DNA of 64,000 bases. It comes from Actinobacillus lignieresii. Its GTDB lineage: Bacteria > Pseudomonadota > Gammaproteobacteria > Enterobacterales > Pasteurellaceae. Of the stretch, positions 9,609-19,222 are shown in pieces. The DNA is taken from contig NZ_UFRM01000001.1 in NCBI RefSeq assembly GCF_900444945.1, positions 1 through 64,000 of the forward strand. The letters run 5' to 3'. The stretch's first letter is position 1; each line of letters opens with the position of its first letter. A model generated the notes under the pieces. That model saw only the letters and a program-made list of their open reading frames with translations. It was not told where the DNA came from and made no database searches. The position numbers were made by a program, and so were the translations under genes.

Positions 9609-9633
9609 GTGGGAAAAAGTGGTGTTTTGTGGA
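9609..9633 (+). promoter_or_regulatory. Putative MraZ operator (three GTGGN direct repeats)
   Basis: GTGGG, GTGGT and GTGGA occur at 9609, 9619 and 9629, each separated by exactly 5 bases, about 70 bases before the mraZ start. MraZ proteins are known to bind direct TGGG-type repeats with 5-base spacers in front of their own operon. Spacing, position and motif all agree, so autoregulation of the dcw cluster is likely. Confidence 0.8.
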
Positions 9634-9702
9634 ATTTTTAGGAACTTTCCCTAAATTAACGAATCTTTTAAATGTATCAATAAGCTTGGCTAGGTTGGCA
9701 AA

Positions 9703-10161
9703 ATGTTTCGCGGCGTAACTTCAATCAGTATCGATAATAAAGGACGGATCGCTATTCCGACTCGTTATCGTGCCGAATTGCGTGAACAACACGAGGGCGT
9801 TTTGGTTTGCACCGTTGATATTCGCCAGCCGTGTTTATTGCTTTATCCGTTACATGAATGGGAAACGGTGGAACAAAAACTACTTGCGCTTTCCAATTTT
9901 GATCCGATGCAGCGCCGTATTCAGCGCGTAATGCAAGGTTTTGCAACCGAATGTGAAATGGATGCTGCGGGCAGAATTTTACTTAGCCCCACACTCAGAC
10001 AGCACGCACAGCTCGAGCAACAAATTATGTTGGTCGGGCAATTAAATAAATTTGAAATTTGGCAAGATAAACAGTGGCAATCACAAATTGCGGAAGATCT
10101 TGCCTTGGGCGGTTCGGCGGAAATGCTGAATTGCGAAGCCTTAAAAAACCTTTCTTTATAA
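9703..10161 (+). CDS. mraZ: Transcriptional regulator MraZ
   Basis: MraZ is a ring-forming AbrB/SpoVT-type DNA-binding protein that represses the dcw cluster it heads. The 152-residue product has the two expected DxxxR repeats, DNKGR at 11-15 and DAAGR at 87-91, one per swapped-hairpin half. Start ATG 9703 gives the standard [11 protein letters not shown]. It is the first gene of the cluster, preceded by the triple GTGGN repeat and followed by rsmH after 25 bases. Confidence 0.96.
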   Translation: MFRGVTSISIDNKGRIAIPTRYRAELREQHEGVLVCTVDIRQPCLLLYPLHEWETVEQKLLALSNFDPMQRRIQRVMQGFATECEMDAAGRILLSPTLRQHAQLEQQIMLVGQLNKFEIWQDKQWQSQIAEDLALGGSAEMLNCEALKNLSL

Positions 10162-10186
10162 GATAAATAAGTGAGTTGGAAAAATA

Positions 10187-11128
10187 ATGAACGACACAGT
10201 CCATAAGCATATTACCGTATTGCTGCATGAAGCCGTTGACGGTTTGGCGATTAAGCCGAACGGTATTTACATAGACGGTACTTTCGGACGAGGCGGTCAT
10301 TCTCGACTCATTCTCTCAAAACTTTCCGAACAAGGTCGCTTAATTGCGACGGATCGTGACCCACGTGCAATTGCCGAAGCGAATACGATTAATGATGCTC
10401 GTTTTCAAATTGTACATACCGCTTTTTCTGCAATTCCCGAAGTATGCGAACAATTAGGCTTAACCGGCAAAATTGACGGTATTTTGCTTGATCTCGGCGT
10501 TTCTTCGCCGCAGCTTGATGATTCGGAACGCGGCTTCAGTTTTATGCGTGACGGGCCGCTTGATATGCGTATGGATACCACTAAAGGTTTATCGGCTGCC
10601 GAATGGTTGGCACAAGTTTCAGCGGACGATTTGGCGTGGGTGCTAAAAACCTTCGGTGAAGAACGTTTTGCCAAACGCATTGCACAAGCGGTCGTTTCTT
10701 ACAATAAATCTGCAACGGAAAAAATTTCTCGTACGCTTCAATTAGCGCAAATTATTGCTGATGCCGTGCCTTTCAAAGATAAGCATAAACATCCGGCAAC
10801 CCGTTCGTTTCAGGCTATCCGTATCTTTATTAACAGCGAGTTGGACGAGCTGGAGAAAGCGTTACAGTCGGCATTAAGCGTATTGGCGCCGGAAGGACGT
10901 TTATCGATTATCAGTTTCCATTCGTTAGAAGATCGAATGGTTAAACAATTTATGAAGAAAAACAGTAAGGGCATGGACGTGCCGAAAGGTTTACCTATTT
11001 TGGAGGCGGAATTAAATAAAAATATTCCGCTCAAAACCATCGGTAAAGCGATTATGCCGAGTGAGGCGGAAATCGAAGCAAACCCTCGCTCACGTAGTGC
11101 CGTATTACGTATTGCGGAAAAAAGATAG
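10187..11128 (+). CDS. rsmH: 16S rRNA (cytosine-1402-N4)-methyltransferase RsmH
   Basis: RsmH (formerly MraW) adds the N4-methyl group to C1402 in the decoding centre of 16S rRNA, using S-adenosylmethionine. The 313-residue product has the SAM-binding motif [15 protein letters not shown], the characteristic [19 protein letters not shown] and [18 protein letters not shown]. It is the second gene in the conserved dcw order, with the ftsL start 12 bases beyond its stop. Confidence 0.97.
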   Translation: MNDTVHKHITVLLHEAVDGLAIKPNGIYIDGTFGRGGHSRLILSKLSEQGRLIATDRDPRAIAEANTINDARFQIVHTAFSAIPEVCEQLGLTGKIDGILLDLGVSSPQLDDSERGFSFMRDGPLDMRMDTTKGLSAAEWLAQVSADDLAWVLKTFGEERFAKRIAQAVVSYNKSATEKISRTLQLAQIIADAVPFKDKHKHPATRSFQAIRIFINSELDELEKALQSALSVLAPEGRLSIISFHSLEDRMVKQFMKKNSKGMDVPKGLPILEAELNKNIPLKTIGKAIMPSEAEIEANPRSRSAVLRIAEKR

Positions 11129-11140
11129 AGGATTTAGCGA

Positions 11141-11455
11141 ATGGCAAGTAATGAACGTTATCCGCTCCATCAAATTATTTTGGACGATTTAACCGGACAT
11201 AATAAGGTCGCTTTACTATTGATTATCGCAGTAGTGGTAACCGCAATCGGTACGATTTGGATTACCCATCAAACCCGTTTATTGACGGCGGAACAAGGGA
11301 AGCTCGTACAAGCGCAACGTAAACTTGAAAATCAATATATTCACTTACAATTAGAAGAAAATGCGAAAAGCCAGAAATCTCGAGTAGAAGCGGCGGCGGC
11401 AAGTTTCGGTTTACAGTCGATTAAAAAAGAGCAAGAAGTTATTTTGGTTGAATAA
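11141..11455 (+). CDS. ftsL: Cell division protein FtsL
   Basis: FtsL is a small bitopic divisome protein that pairs with FtsB and FtsQ and activates FtsWI. The 104-residue product has a short cytoplasmic tail, one membrane helix at about 25-44 (VALLLIIAVVVTAIGTIWIT), then a periplasmic leucine-zipper-like coiled coil (about 45-85). The family is poorly conserved, so the call rests on this layout together with its position between rsmH and ftsI, which is diagnostic. The ftsI start lies 3 bases after its stop. Confidence 0.93.
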   Translation: MASNERYPLHQIILDDLTGHNKVALLLIIAVVVTAIGTIWITHQTRLLTAEQGKLVQAQRKLENQYIHLQLEENAKSQKSRVEAAAASFGLQSIKKEQEVILVE

Positions 11456-11458
11456 AGC

Positions 11459-13519
11459 ATGGCAAAGTCAGTTAAATTAAAGCGTAAACCTGCGGTAATA
11501 GAGCTGGTTATAGAGACAAAAAAGCAAACCGCTACGAAAAATGAGCCGAGTTACCTCCCGATTCGTTTCGGTATCGTCGGCGCTCTCATTTTCGTAATGG
11601 CGGCGATGCTGATTGCTAAAGCCGCACATATTCAATTATTTGATTCCGAACGTCTTATCAATGAAGCGAATAACCGTTCGTTGCGTACTAAAGAGCTGCC
11701 TTTTACCCGAGGACGTATTCTTGATCGTAACGGTCGATTCTTATCCATCAGTGTACCGATGTACTCTCTAACGCTTGACCCTCGCGAATATTTCGACAGC
11801 AAATTGCGCCGTACGCCGGAACGTTGGAAGCTGCTTGCGATGGAAATGGGTGCATCCAAAAGTAAAATCGAAAAAAGCGTTAATGATTTCATTGAGAAAA
11901 AGAACATCTCGAAAGAAAAAGTAGCCTTTGATCCTCGTTCCATCCTTAACACGAAAAGTGAAGATTACTGGACGCTTTTAGCGCAATCGACCGGGCTGGA
12001 TTACAATACGTTAATCCAATCGGTGAGAAATAATCCGAGTTCCGCATTCTTAATGCAGGAAATTTCCGCCTCGCAACTCGAACGTTCTAAACTTGAAGCG
12101 ATTGCCAAAGCAACCGGCGAAAAATATAACGACCTGATGGCGCGTTTATATAAAGCGGCGCGCCAGCGTTTTATCTACATCGCACGCCACGAGCCGGAGA
12201 GTATCGCCAATTATGCGCAAGAACTGAAAATCGACGGTATGGTATTGAAAGCCGAATCACGCCGTTTTTATCCGCTGGCGGAAGAAGCTTCGCAATTAAT
12301 CGGTTTTACCGATATTGATGACGTACACGGTACGGAAGGTTTAGAGCGTAGTTTCGATTCTTTATTAATCGGTAAAAACGGTCGCCAAGTGATTCGTAAA
12401 GATGCGCGCGGTAATGTGATTGAAAATATTCGCGATGAAAAACAATACGATCCGCAAGACGTTATGTTGAGTATTGATGAAGAATTACAATCCGAAGTGT
12501 ATAAAAAAATTAAAGAGGCGGTTATTGCCAATAATGCCGAATCCGGCACGGCGGTGTTAGTTGATGTGCAAACCGGCGAAATTTTGGCGATGGCGAATGC
12601 GCCTTCGTTTAACCCGAACAAACGGGACAGCTTTAAGCCGGAATTAATGCGTAACCGAGCGATTACCGATACTTTCGAGCCTGGTTCGACGGTTAAGCCG
12701 TTAGTGGTTTTAACCGCATTGCAAAACGGGGCGACTTATCGCGACGAAGTGATTAATACGCGTCCGTTTGTGGTAAACGGGCATACGATTAAAGACGTTG
12801 CGCCGCGTGAAAGTTTATCGCTGACCGGTATCTTACAGAAATCGAGTAATATCGGGGTGAGCCGTTTGGCGTTACGTATGCCGTCCACCGCACTGGTCGA
12901 TACCTATAGCAAGGTCGGTTTCGGTAAAGATACCGGTTTAGGCTTGGGCGAACAAAAAGGGACGAACGGCGATCGTAAACGTTGGTCGGATATTGAACGA
13001 GCAACCATGGCGTACGGTTACGGTTTAAATATTACACCGTTACAGCTTGCGCGAGCTTATGCGACCTTGGGAAGTTTCGGTATTTATCGACCGCTTTCGA
13101 TTACCAAAGTGGATCCGCCGGTTATCGGCGAACGAGTATTACCGGAAAAAATTACTCGTGACGTAGTGCATATGATGGAAAGTGTGGCGCAAAAAGGCGA
13201 AGGCGGTCAGAAAGCGATGGTGGAAGGTTATCGTGTGGCGGTGAAAACCGGTACGGCTCGTAAACTTGAAAAAGGGCAATACGTCGAAAAATATATTGCC
13301 TATACCGCAGGTGTTGCGCCGGCAAGCGATCCCCGCTTTGCCTTGGTTGTGTTGATTAACGAACCGAAAGCCGGACAATACTACGGCGGTTCGGTTTCCG
13401 CGCCGTTATTCTCGAGTATTATGGGCTATACCCTGAAAACGAGAAATATCAAACCGGATAACCTCACCGACACCGAAAGTGCCGTACGAGAAATTAAATT
13501 AGAACAAAAAGTAAATTAG
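11459..13519 (+). CDS. ftsI: Peptidoglycan D,D-transpeptidase FtsI (PBP3), extended form
   Basis: FtsI is the septal transpeptidase that crosslinks glycan strands polymerised by FtsW. It has an N-terminal membrane helix (about 36-56), the PBP dimerisation motif RGRILDRNG (84-92) and a transpeptidase domain with S410-T-V-K, S462-S-N and K596-T-G. At 686 residues it is clearly longer than E. coli (588; catalytic S307) and H. influenzae (610; S327). The N-terminal motif is shifted by only about 13 relative to E. coli but the active site by about 103. The extra 80-90 residues therefore lie in the pedestal region, roughly 115-250, and look helical and charged. No frameshift is involved. It sits between ftsL and murE as usual. 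Confidence 0.96.
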   Translation: MAKSVKLKRKPAVIELVIETKKQTATKNEPSYLPIRFGIVGALIFVMAAMLIAKAAHIQLFDSERLINEANNRSLRTKELPFTRGRILDRNGRFLSISVPMYSLTLDPREYFDSKLRRTPERWKLLAMEMGASKSKIEKSVNDFIEKKNISKEKVAFDPRSILNTKSEDYWTLLAQSTGLDYNTLIQSVRNNPSSAFLMQEISASQLERSKLEAIAKATGEKYNDLMARLYKAARQRFIYIARHEPESIANYAQELKIDGMVLKAESRRFYPLAEEASQLIGFTDIDDVHGTEGLERSFDSLLIGKNGRQVIRKDARGNVIENIRDEKQYDPQDVMLSIDEELQSEVYKKIKEAVIANNAESGTAVLVDVQTGEILAMANAPSFNPNKRDSFKPELMRNRAITDTFEPGSTVKPLVVLTALQNGATYRDEVINTRPFVVNGHTIKDVAPRESLSLTGILQKSSNIGVSRLALRMPSTALVDTYSKVGFGKDTGLGLGEQKGTNGDRKRWSDIERATMAYGYGLNITPLQLARAYATLGSFGIYRPLSITKVDPPVIGERVLPEKITRDVVHMMESVAQKGEGGQKAMVEGYRVAVKTGTARKLEKGQYVEKYIAYTAGVAPASDPRFALVVLINEPKAGQYYGGSVSAPLFSSIMGYTLKTRNIKPDNLTDTESAVREIKLEQKVN

Positions 13520-13542
13520 AACAGAATAAATTAGGTAACAAT

Positions 13543-15045
13543 ATGAAACGTTTACTTCCCTTTCTCACCGAACTTGATGCTTGGGTGACGGAATTAAAAC
13601 CGCTTAAGCAAATGACGTTGGATTCTCGCCAAGTTGATGAAGGCGATCTGTTTGTGGCGTTAAAAGGGCATCAAGTGGATGGTCGCCGATTTATTCAAAA
13701 AGCGATTGAGCAAGGCGCAGCTTTAGTCTTGGCGGAAGCGGACGAAGGGCAGGACGAAATTGAGTTAGATGCGAAATTTGCAAAATATAACTTAGATCGT
13801 ACCGCTTGTAAGGTGGTTTCAGTGCCGAATTTGGCGCGTATTTTGTCGGAAATTGCCGGTGCGTTTTATGCCAATCCGTCTGAAAAACTCACTCTCGTAG
13901 GTGTAACCGGCACGAACGGCAAGACCACAAGCGCTCAATTACTTGCCCAATGGCACAATCTATTAGGCGGAAAATCGGCGGTAATGGGGACGATCGGTAA
14001 CGGTTTATACGGCAAAGTACAAGAAGCGGCAAATACCACCGGTTCGGCGATTGAAGTACAGCGTAATTTAGCTAGCTTTGTGGAAATGGGCGCTGATTTT
14101 TGTGCGATGGAAGTGTCTTCGCACGGCTTGGCTCAATATCGTGCGGAAGCGTTAAGCTATGATTTAGCGGTGTTCACTAATTTAAGCCGTGATCATCTCG
14201 ATTACCACAAGACAATGGAAGAATATGCACAAGCAAAATTCCGTTTGTTTAGCGAATTAGATACCAAAGCACAAGTATTAAACGCTGATGATGAAGTCGG
14301 GCGTGAATGGTTGGCAAAATTGCCGAATGCGGTTGCCGTCAGTACCGATGCGAGCTTTAGTAGCGAGCATAAATTCGTTAAAGCGACCGATGTGAGCTTT
14401 AGCTTACAAGGTGTAAAAATTGCGTTTGAATCAAGTTGGGGCAACGGCGAGTTGGATAGCCGTTTAATCGGTGCATTTAACGTCAATAATTTACTCACAG
14501 CATTAGCCGGCTTATTAGTGCTTGGTCACGATTTACAAAAATTAATTGAAACTGCACCGCTTCTGCAAGGGGTTGCGGGACGTATGGAATGTGTCGTTTC
14601 GCAAAAAAATCCGCAAAATAGGCCGCTTGTATTAGTCGATTACGCTCATACGCCGGATGCGTTGGAAAAAGCCTTGCAAGCGGCACGATTGCATACCGAA
14701 GGCGAGCTTTATTGTATTTTCGGTTGCGGTGGTGATCGTGATGCGGGTAAACGCCCGATGATGGCGGCGATTGCCGAAGAACTTGCGGATAAAGTGATTG
14801 CGACTGATGACAACCCGAGAACCGAAGATAATGCCAAAATTATGGCGGATATTCTCAAAGGTTTCGTTCAAGTGGAGAAAGTACAAGTAATCCACGATCG
14901 TGAACAAGCAATTAAAACCGCAATTGAACAAGCGAATGGAAAAGATGTGATTTTAATTGCCGGTAAAGGGCATGAGGACTACCAGATTATCGGCACGACT
15001 AAGCATCATTTTTCGGATCAGGAGACAGCGGCTAAATACCTGTAA
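13543..15045 (+). CDS. murE: UDP-N-acetylmuramoyl-tripeptide synthetase MurE (meso-DAP adding)
   Basis: MurE adds the third amino acid to UDP-MurNAc-L-Ala-D-Glu in the cytoplasm. The 500-residue Mur ligase has P-loop [10 protein letters not shown] at 120-129. The sequence DNPR at 423-426 is the motif associated with meso-diaminopimelate rather than lysine specificity, as expected for a Gram-negative. A GKGHEDYQ stretch lies near the end. It follows ftsI after 23 bases. Its stop is followed at once by copy 2 of the structured repeat, separating it from murF by 200 bases. Confidence 0.97.
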   Translation: MKRLLPFLTELDAWVTELKPLKQMTLDSRQVDEGDLFVALKGHQVDGRRFIQKAIEQGAALVLAEADEGQDEIELDAKFAKYNLDRTACKVVSVPNLARILSEIAGAFYANPSEKLTLVGVTGTNGKTTSAQLLAQWHNLLGGKSAVMGTIGNGLYGKVQEAANTTGSAIEVQRNLASFVEMGADFCAMEVSSHGLAQYRAEALSYDLAVFTNLSRDHLDYHKTMEEYAQAKFRLFSELDTKAQVLNADDEVGREWLAKLPNAVAVSTDASFSSEHKFVKATDVSFSLQGVKIAFESSWGNGELDSRLIGAFNVNNLLTALAGLLVLGHDLQKLIETAPLLQGVAGRMECVVSQKNPQNRPLVLVDYAHTPDALEKALQAARLHTEGELYCIFGCGGDRDAGKRPMMAAIAEELADKVIATDDNPRTEDNAKIMADILKGFVQVEKVQVIHDREQAIKTAIEQANGKDVILIAGKGHEDYQIIGTTKHHFSDQETAAKYL

Positions 15046-15047
15046 CT

Positions 15048-15220
15048 TGTCACTTTCTTTGCTTCGCCAAAGAAAGTAACCAAAGAAAGGCGACCCCAGA
15101 TTTTCCTTTTTCCTCTGTTTATTGCTAACTTTTGGGACGAATTTTTCAAACTCGCTTGACACGAAAAATTGTCCTCAAAAGTTTACGCAACCGCTTCGGA
15201 GGAAAATAGGGGGAATGCAA
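15048..15220 (+). repeat. Structured intergenic repeat, copy 2 (murE-murF gap)
   Basis: This is the second copy of the element at 2483-2670. Shared parts are the leading CTTTCTTTG...CAAAGAAAG hairpin, the CCCCAGATTTTCC block, the ATTGCTAACTTTTGGGACGAA block and the TCCTCAAAAGTTTACGCAA block. The inner arms 15127-15147 and 15163-15183 pair. Copy 1 has about 15 more bases in the terminal loop region. It fills nearly all of the murE-murF gap. Confidence 0.85.
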
Positions 15221-15245
15221 TAAATAGACTGAAGATAGATATTCA

Positions 15246-16640
15246 ATGATAAAACTAACAACAAATGAAATTGCCGGCATTCTTAATGCGCAGTTGATTG
15301 GTGATGGCAATGTGGTGGTGGAAACCACCAGTACCGATACCCGACAAGCGGTCGAAAACGGACTGTTTTTTGCATTAAAAGGTGCGAATTTTGATGCGCA
15401 TCATTACTTAGCTAATGCGGTGGAACAAGGCAGTGTGGCAGTAGTGGTTGAGCGTGAATGTGAGATTTCCGTACCGCAAATTGTGGTGAAAGATACACGC
15501 CTTGCGTTAGGCGAGTTAGCCAAATGGTTAAAAGCGAAACTTAATCCGAAAACCGTGGCGATGACCGGTTCTTCAGGCAAAACCACCGTAAAAGAAATGA
15601 CGGCAAAAATTTTGCAAAAAATGACCGCTTGTGAAGATGAAGTGCTTTATACCTTTGGCAACCTAAATAACGACCTCGGTGTGCCGATGACCTTGTTACG
15701 TTTAACGCCGCAACATAAATTTGCGGTGGTGGAACTCGGGGCAAACCATATCGGCGAAATCGCTTATACCACAGCAATCACTCAACCGGACGCTTGTTTA
15801 GTGAATAACGTTGCCGCGGCGCATTTAGAAGGTTTCGGCTCACTCGAAGGTGTAGCGCAAGCAAAAGGCGAAATTTATCGAGGCTTAAAAGCCGGCGGTA
15901 AAGCGATTGTGAATCAAGCCTTTTATTATCCGCAATGGCAAAAAGAAATCGGTGAGCATGAGCTACAATCCTTCAGCTACACCGGTTCGGATCAAGATTC
16001 GTATGCAGATTTTTGGGCGGAAAACGTGGAATTAGGCTTATCCGGTTCTCATTTCACGCTACATTCTCCGCAAGGCGAAATTGAAATTAATTTGCCTTAT
16101 TTAGGCGCGCATAATGTCAGTAATGCTTTAGCAGCAACTTCGCTCGCTATGGCGGTCGGTGCGGATTTAAATGCGGTCAAAGCCGGATTGGAGCAACGTT
16201 CGCAAGTGAAAGGTCGTTTGTATCCGGTTGAAGTTAATCCGCATTGTTTATTGATTGATGATACCTATAACGCCAATGTCGATTCGATGAAATCAGCGGT
16301 GGCGGTGTTAAAAAATTATCCGGCGTTCCGTATTTTTGCGGTCGGCGATATGGCGGAACTCGGTGACGAAAGTGCGGCTTGTCACCAACAAGTGGCGGAT
16401 TTCGTACGCGAGGCAAATTTAGATTTAGTGGTGAGTTTCGGTAAGCAAAGTGCGGTAATCAGTCATGATACGGCACATCATTTTACCGATAAACAAGAGA
16501 TGCACGATTTCTTATTGCCGATTATTTCGCAAAAAATTGCGGAAAAACAACCGCTTGTGTTATTGGCAAAAGGCTCTCGCAGCCAAAAAATGGAAACGTT
16601 GATTTCCGCTTTATGCCTTTCTTTGGGCGTTTCTTTTTAA
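15246..16640 (+). CDS. murF: UDP-N-acetylmuramoyl-tripeptide--D-alanyl-D-alanine ligase MurF
   Basis: MurF attaches D-Ala-D-Ala (made by Ddl) to the UDP-MurNAc-tripeptide, completing the pentapeptide precursor. The 464-residue Mur ligase has P-loop TGSSGKTT at 107-114 and the family stretches NNDLGVPMTLLRL and LIDDTYNANVDSM. The region upstream of ATG 15246 has only a weak Shine-Dalgarno match. It normally overlaps or abuts murE; here the structured repeat intervenes. Confidence 0.97.
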   Translation: MIKLTTNEIAGILNAQLIGDGNVVVETTSTDTRQAVENGLFFALKGANFDAHHYLANAVEQGSVAVVVERECEISVPQIVVKDTRLALGELAKWLKAKLNPKTVAMTGSSGKTTVKEMTAKILQKMTACEDEVLYTFGNLNNDLGVPMTLLRLTPQHKFAVVELGANHIGEIAYTTAITQPDACLVNNVAAAHLEGFGSLEGVAQAKGEIYRGLKAGGKAIVNQAFYYPQWQKEIGEHELQSFSYTGSDQDSYADFWAENVELGLSGSHFTLHSPQGEIEINLPYLGAHNVSNALAATSLAMAVGADLNAVKAGLEQRSQVKGRLYPVEVNPHCLLIDDTYNANVDSMKSAVAVLKNYPAFRIFAVGDMAELGDESAACHQQVADFVREANLDLVVSFGKQSAVISHDTAHHFTDKQEMHDFLLPIISQKIAEKQPLVLLAKGSRSQKMETLISALCLSLGVSF

Positions 16641-16652
16641 TGTTAAGGTAGA

Positions 16653-16680
16653 TAGCGGTGCGAGCGTTTGCTCGTCGCTA
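16653..16680 (+). other. Imperfect hairpin between murF and mraY
   Basis: TAGCG...CGAGC pairs with GCTCG...CGCTA around a GTTT loop, with a small asymmetric bulge. Only TTTA follows, so it is a poor terminator; an mRNA stability or processing element is equally possible. Confidence 0.45.
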
Positions 16681-16744
16681 TTTAAATATGAATAAAATTT
16701 GCGGGTGATTTACCTGCTTAAAATAATTTAACAAGGGTTTTGTT

Positions 16745-17827
16745 ATGTTAGTTTGGCTTGCTGAGTATTTAGTCCAATACAATACGGCATTTAACGTTGT
16801 ATCTTATATTACTTTCCGTGCGATTATGGCGTTGCTTACCGCAATGGGAATCGGTTTATGGATTGGTCCCGAAGTGATTCGTCGCTTACAGCTCTTAAAA
16901 TTCGGTCAAGAAGTACGTAATGACGGCCCGGAAAGCCACTTCAAAAAACGTGGTACGCCGACTATGGGTGGGATTATGATTTTAATCGCTATCGGTGTGA
17001 GTACCTTACTTTGGGCGGATTTACGTAACAGCTATATTTGGTTTGTGCTATTTGTGTTATTCGGTTACGGTGCGGTTGGTTTTGTCGATGATTACTGGAA
17101 AATCAAACGCAAAAATACCGACGGTTTAATTGCGCGTTGGAAATATTTCTGGTTGTCGGTGATTGCGCTGATTGCGGTATTCGGCATTTATGCGGTCGGT
17201 AAAGATACGGCGGCAACGCAGTTAGTCGTACCGTTCTTTAAAGACTTTATGCCACAGCTCGGTATTTTCTTTATCATTCTGTCTTACTTTGTGATTGTTG
17301 GTACTTCAAATGCGGTAAACCTAACAGACGGTTTAGATGGTTTAGCGATTGTACCGACCATTATGGTCGCATCGGCTTTTGCATTAATCGCCTGGGCGAC
17401 CGGTAACTTCAATTTTGCACAATATTTACATATTCCGTTTGTTCCGAATGCCGGTGAATTAGTGATTCTATGTACTGCGATTGTCGGTGCCGGTTTAGGC
17501 TTCTTATGGTACAACACCTATCCGGCACAAGTATTTATGGGCGATGTCGGTTCACTTTCATTAGGCGGTGCGTTAGGTACGATTGCGGTATTGGTTCGCC
17601 AAGAATTATTACTCGTGATTATGGGCGGTGTATTCGTGGTGGAAGCGCTCTCGGTAATCTTACAAGTCGGTTCATACAAACTTCGCCAAAAACGTATTTT
17701 CCGTATGGCACCGATTCATCATCACTTCGAATTAAAAGGTTGGCCGGAACCTCGCGTTATCGTACGATTCTGGATCATTACCTTGATGCTGGTGTTAATC
17801 GGTTTAGTCACATTAAAACTTCGTTAA
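16745..17827 (+). CDS. mraY: Phospho-N-acetylmuramoyl-pentapeptide-transferase MraY
   Basis: MraY transfers phospho-MurNAc-pentapeptide to undecaprenyl phosphate, making lipid I at the inner membrane. The 360-residue polytopic protein (about ten membrane helices) shows the family's catalytic and binding motifs: [15 protein letters not shown] with the Asp pair, [26 protein letters not shown] and the His-rich [12 protein letters not shown] loop. It lies between murF and murD as in other dcw clusters. A compact intrinsic terminator follows its stop. Confidence 0.97.
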   Translation: MLVWLAEYLVQYNTAFNVVSYITFRAIMALLTAMGIGLWIGPEVIRRLQLLKFGQEVRNDGPESHFKKRGTPTMGGIMILIAIGVSTLLWADLRNSYIWFVLFVLFGYGAVGFVDDYWKIKRKNTDGLIARWKYFWLSVIALIAVFGIYAVGKDTAATQLVVPFFKDFMPQLGIFFIILSYFVIVGTSNAVNLTDGLDGLAIVPTIMVASAFALIAWATGNFNFAQYLHIPFVPNAGELVILCTAIVGAGLGFLWYNTYPAQVFMGDVGSLSLGGALGTIAVLVRQELLLVIMGGVFVVEALSVILQVGSYKLRQKRIFRMAPIHHHFELKGWPEPRVIVRFWIITLMLVLIGLVTLKLR

Positions 17828-17830
17828 TTC

Positions 17831-17854
17831 TAGGTGGGCTTGTCCCACCTTTTT
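17831..17854 (+). terminator. Intrinsic terminator between mraY and murD
   Basis: A perfect 7-bp GC-rich stem, AGGTGGG/CCCACCT (17831-17837 and 17843-17849), with loop CTTGT and a T-run. An uptake-signal core within the palindrome CGCTTGCAAGCG (17854-17865) follows. It lies inside the dcw cluster, so it probably attenuates rather than fully ends transcription, or murD has its own promoter. Confidence 0.82.
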
Positions 17855-17910
17855 CGCTTGCAAGCGGTCCGATTTATCCAAATTTTTACCTATTATAAAG
17901 AGATTCAATT

Positions 17911-19221
17911 ATGCAAAACCAATATAAAAATAAGGTCGTTACCATTATCGGCTTAGGCAAAACAGGTTTATCTTGTGTCGAATTTTTTGCGGATAAGCAA
18001 GCAAAAGTACAAGTAATTGATACCCGTGAAAAACCGGCTGGTGCTGATCAGCTTCCGGCGGATGTGCCGTTGCATACCGGCGGTTTAAACAGCGAGTGGC
18101 TGTTAGCCTCCGATTTAATTGTAATTAGTCCGGGGCTTGCATTGGCTACACCGGAAATTCAACAAGCGATCAACGCCGGTGTGGAAGTGGTTGGCGATAT
18201 CGAATTATTTGTACGTGAGGCGAAAGCGCCGATTATTGCGATTACCGGTGCAAACGGCAAAAGCACGGTCACGACCTTAGTGGCCGAAATGGCGAAACAA
18301 GCTGGTATAAAAGTCGGTATGGGCGGCAATATCGGGGTGCCGGTATTAAGTCTGTTAAACGATGAATATGAATTGTTTGTGTTGGAATTGTCCAGCTTCC
18401 AATTAGAAACCACTTCTTCTTTAAAAGCGGCGGCGGCGACCATTTTAAATATCAGTGAAGATCATATGGATCGTTACAATAACTCGGTGGAAGAATATCG
18501 TTTAGCGAAATTGCGTATTTATGACAATGCCGAGAATGTGATTGTAAACGGTGAAGATAGCCTGACTTATCCGCTTGAAACGCAAGCGGTTAAAAAATTG
18601 ATTCGTTTTGCAGAGCATAATGCCGAATATACTATGCGCAACGGCATTCTATATTCGGGTGATGATGCGATTATCCCTACCAAAGAAATGCTGATTTCGG
18701 GTCGTCATAACGAAATGAATGCACTGGCAGCGATGGCATTAGCCGAAGCGGCAGGCATTTCGCGTGAAGGAATTGTAAAAGCATTGCAAGTGTACGGCGG
18801 TTTGGATCACCGTTTCCAAGCGGTTAAAACCAATGACGGCGTGCGTTGGGTAAACGACTCAAAAGCAACCAATGTCGGCAGTACGGTAGCGGCACTCAAC
18901 GGCTTACAAGTAGCGGGAACGCTTTATTTGTTATTAGGCGGTGACGGTAAAGCCGCTGATTTTTCCGAGTTAAAACCGCTTATTAATAAACCGAATATTG
19001 TTTGTTATTGCTTCGGTCAGGACGGCGCGCAATTAGCCGCATTATCAAGCCAAAGCGTATTGGTGGAGACTATGCAACAAGCGATTGAGCAAATTCGCCC
19101 GCAACTGAAAAAAGGCGATATGGTGTTATTGTCACCGGCTTGCGCAAGCCTCGATCAATTTAAGAACTTTGAAGAACGTGGACAGGTTTTTGTCAAATTA
19201 GCTCAGGAAGTAACCGCTTAA
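17911..19221 (+). CDS. murD: UDP-N-acetylmuramoylalanine--D-glutamate ligase MurD
   Basis: MurD adds D-glutamate to UDP-MurNAc-L-Ala. The 436-residue Mur ligase begins with the N-terminal Rossmann segment VVTIIGLGKTGLS and has P-loop ITGANGKST and the DHMDRYNN metal/substrate stretch. VNDSKATNVGST and LLLGGDGKAADF are typical MurD C-terminal motifs. The ftsW start lies only 1 base after its stop, indicating translational coupling. Confidence 0.97.
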   Translation: MQNQYKNKVVTIIGLGKTGLSCVEFFADKQAKVQVIDTREKPAGADQLPADVPLHTGGLNSEWLLASDLIVISPGLALATPEIQQAINAGVEVVGDIELFVREAKAPIIAITGANGKSTVTTLVAEMAKQAGIKVGMGGNIGVPVLSLLNDEYELFVLELSSFQLETTSSLKAAAATILNISEDHMDRYNNSVEEYRLAKLRIYDNAENVIVNGEDSLTYPLETQAVKKLIRFAEHNAEYTMRNGILYSGDDAIIPTKEMLISGRHNEMNALAAMALAEAAGISREGIVKALQVYGGLDHRFQAVKTNDGVRWVNDSKATNVGSTVAALNGLQVAGTLYLLLGGDGKAADFSELKPLINKPNIVCYCFGQDGAQLAALSSQSVLVETMQQAIEQIRPQLKKGDMVLLSPACASLDQFKNFEERGQVFVKLAQEVTA

Positions 19222-19222
19222 T

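Noticed and set aside
11459-13519. FtsI length as a frameshift or gene fusion artefact
   Set aside because: The reading frame is continuous, all catalytic motifs are present once and in order, and the extra segment has codon use like the rest of the gene; it is reported as an insertion instead.
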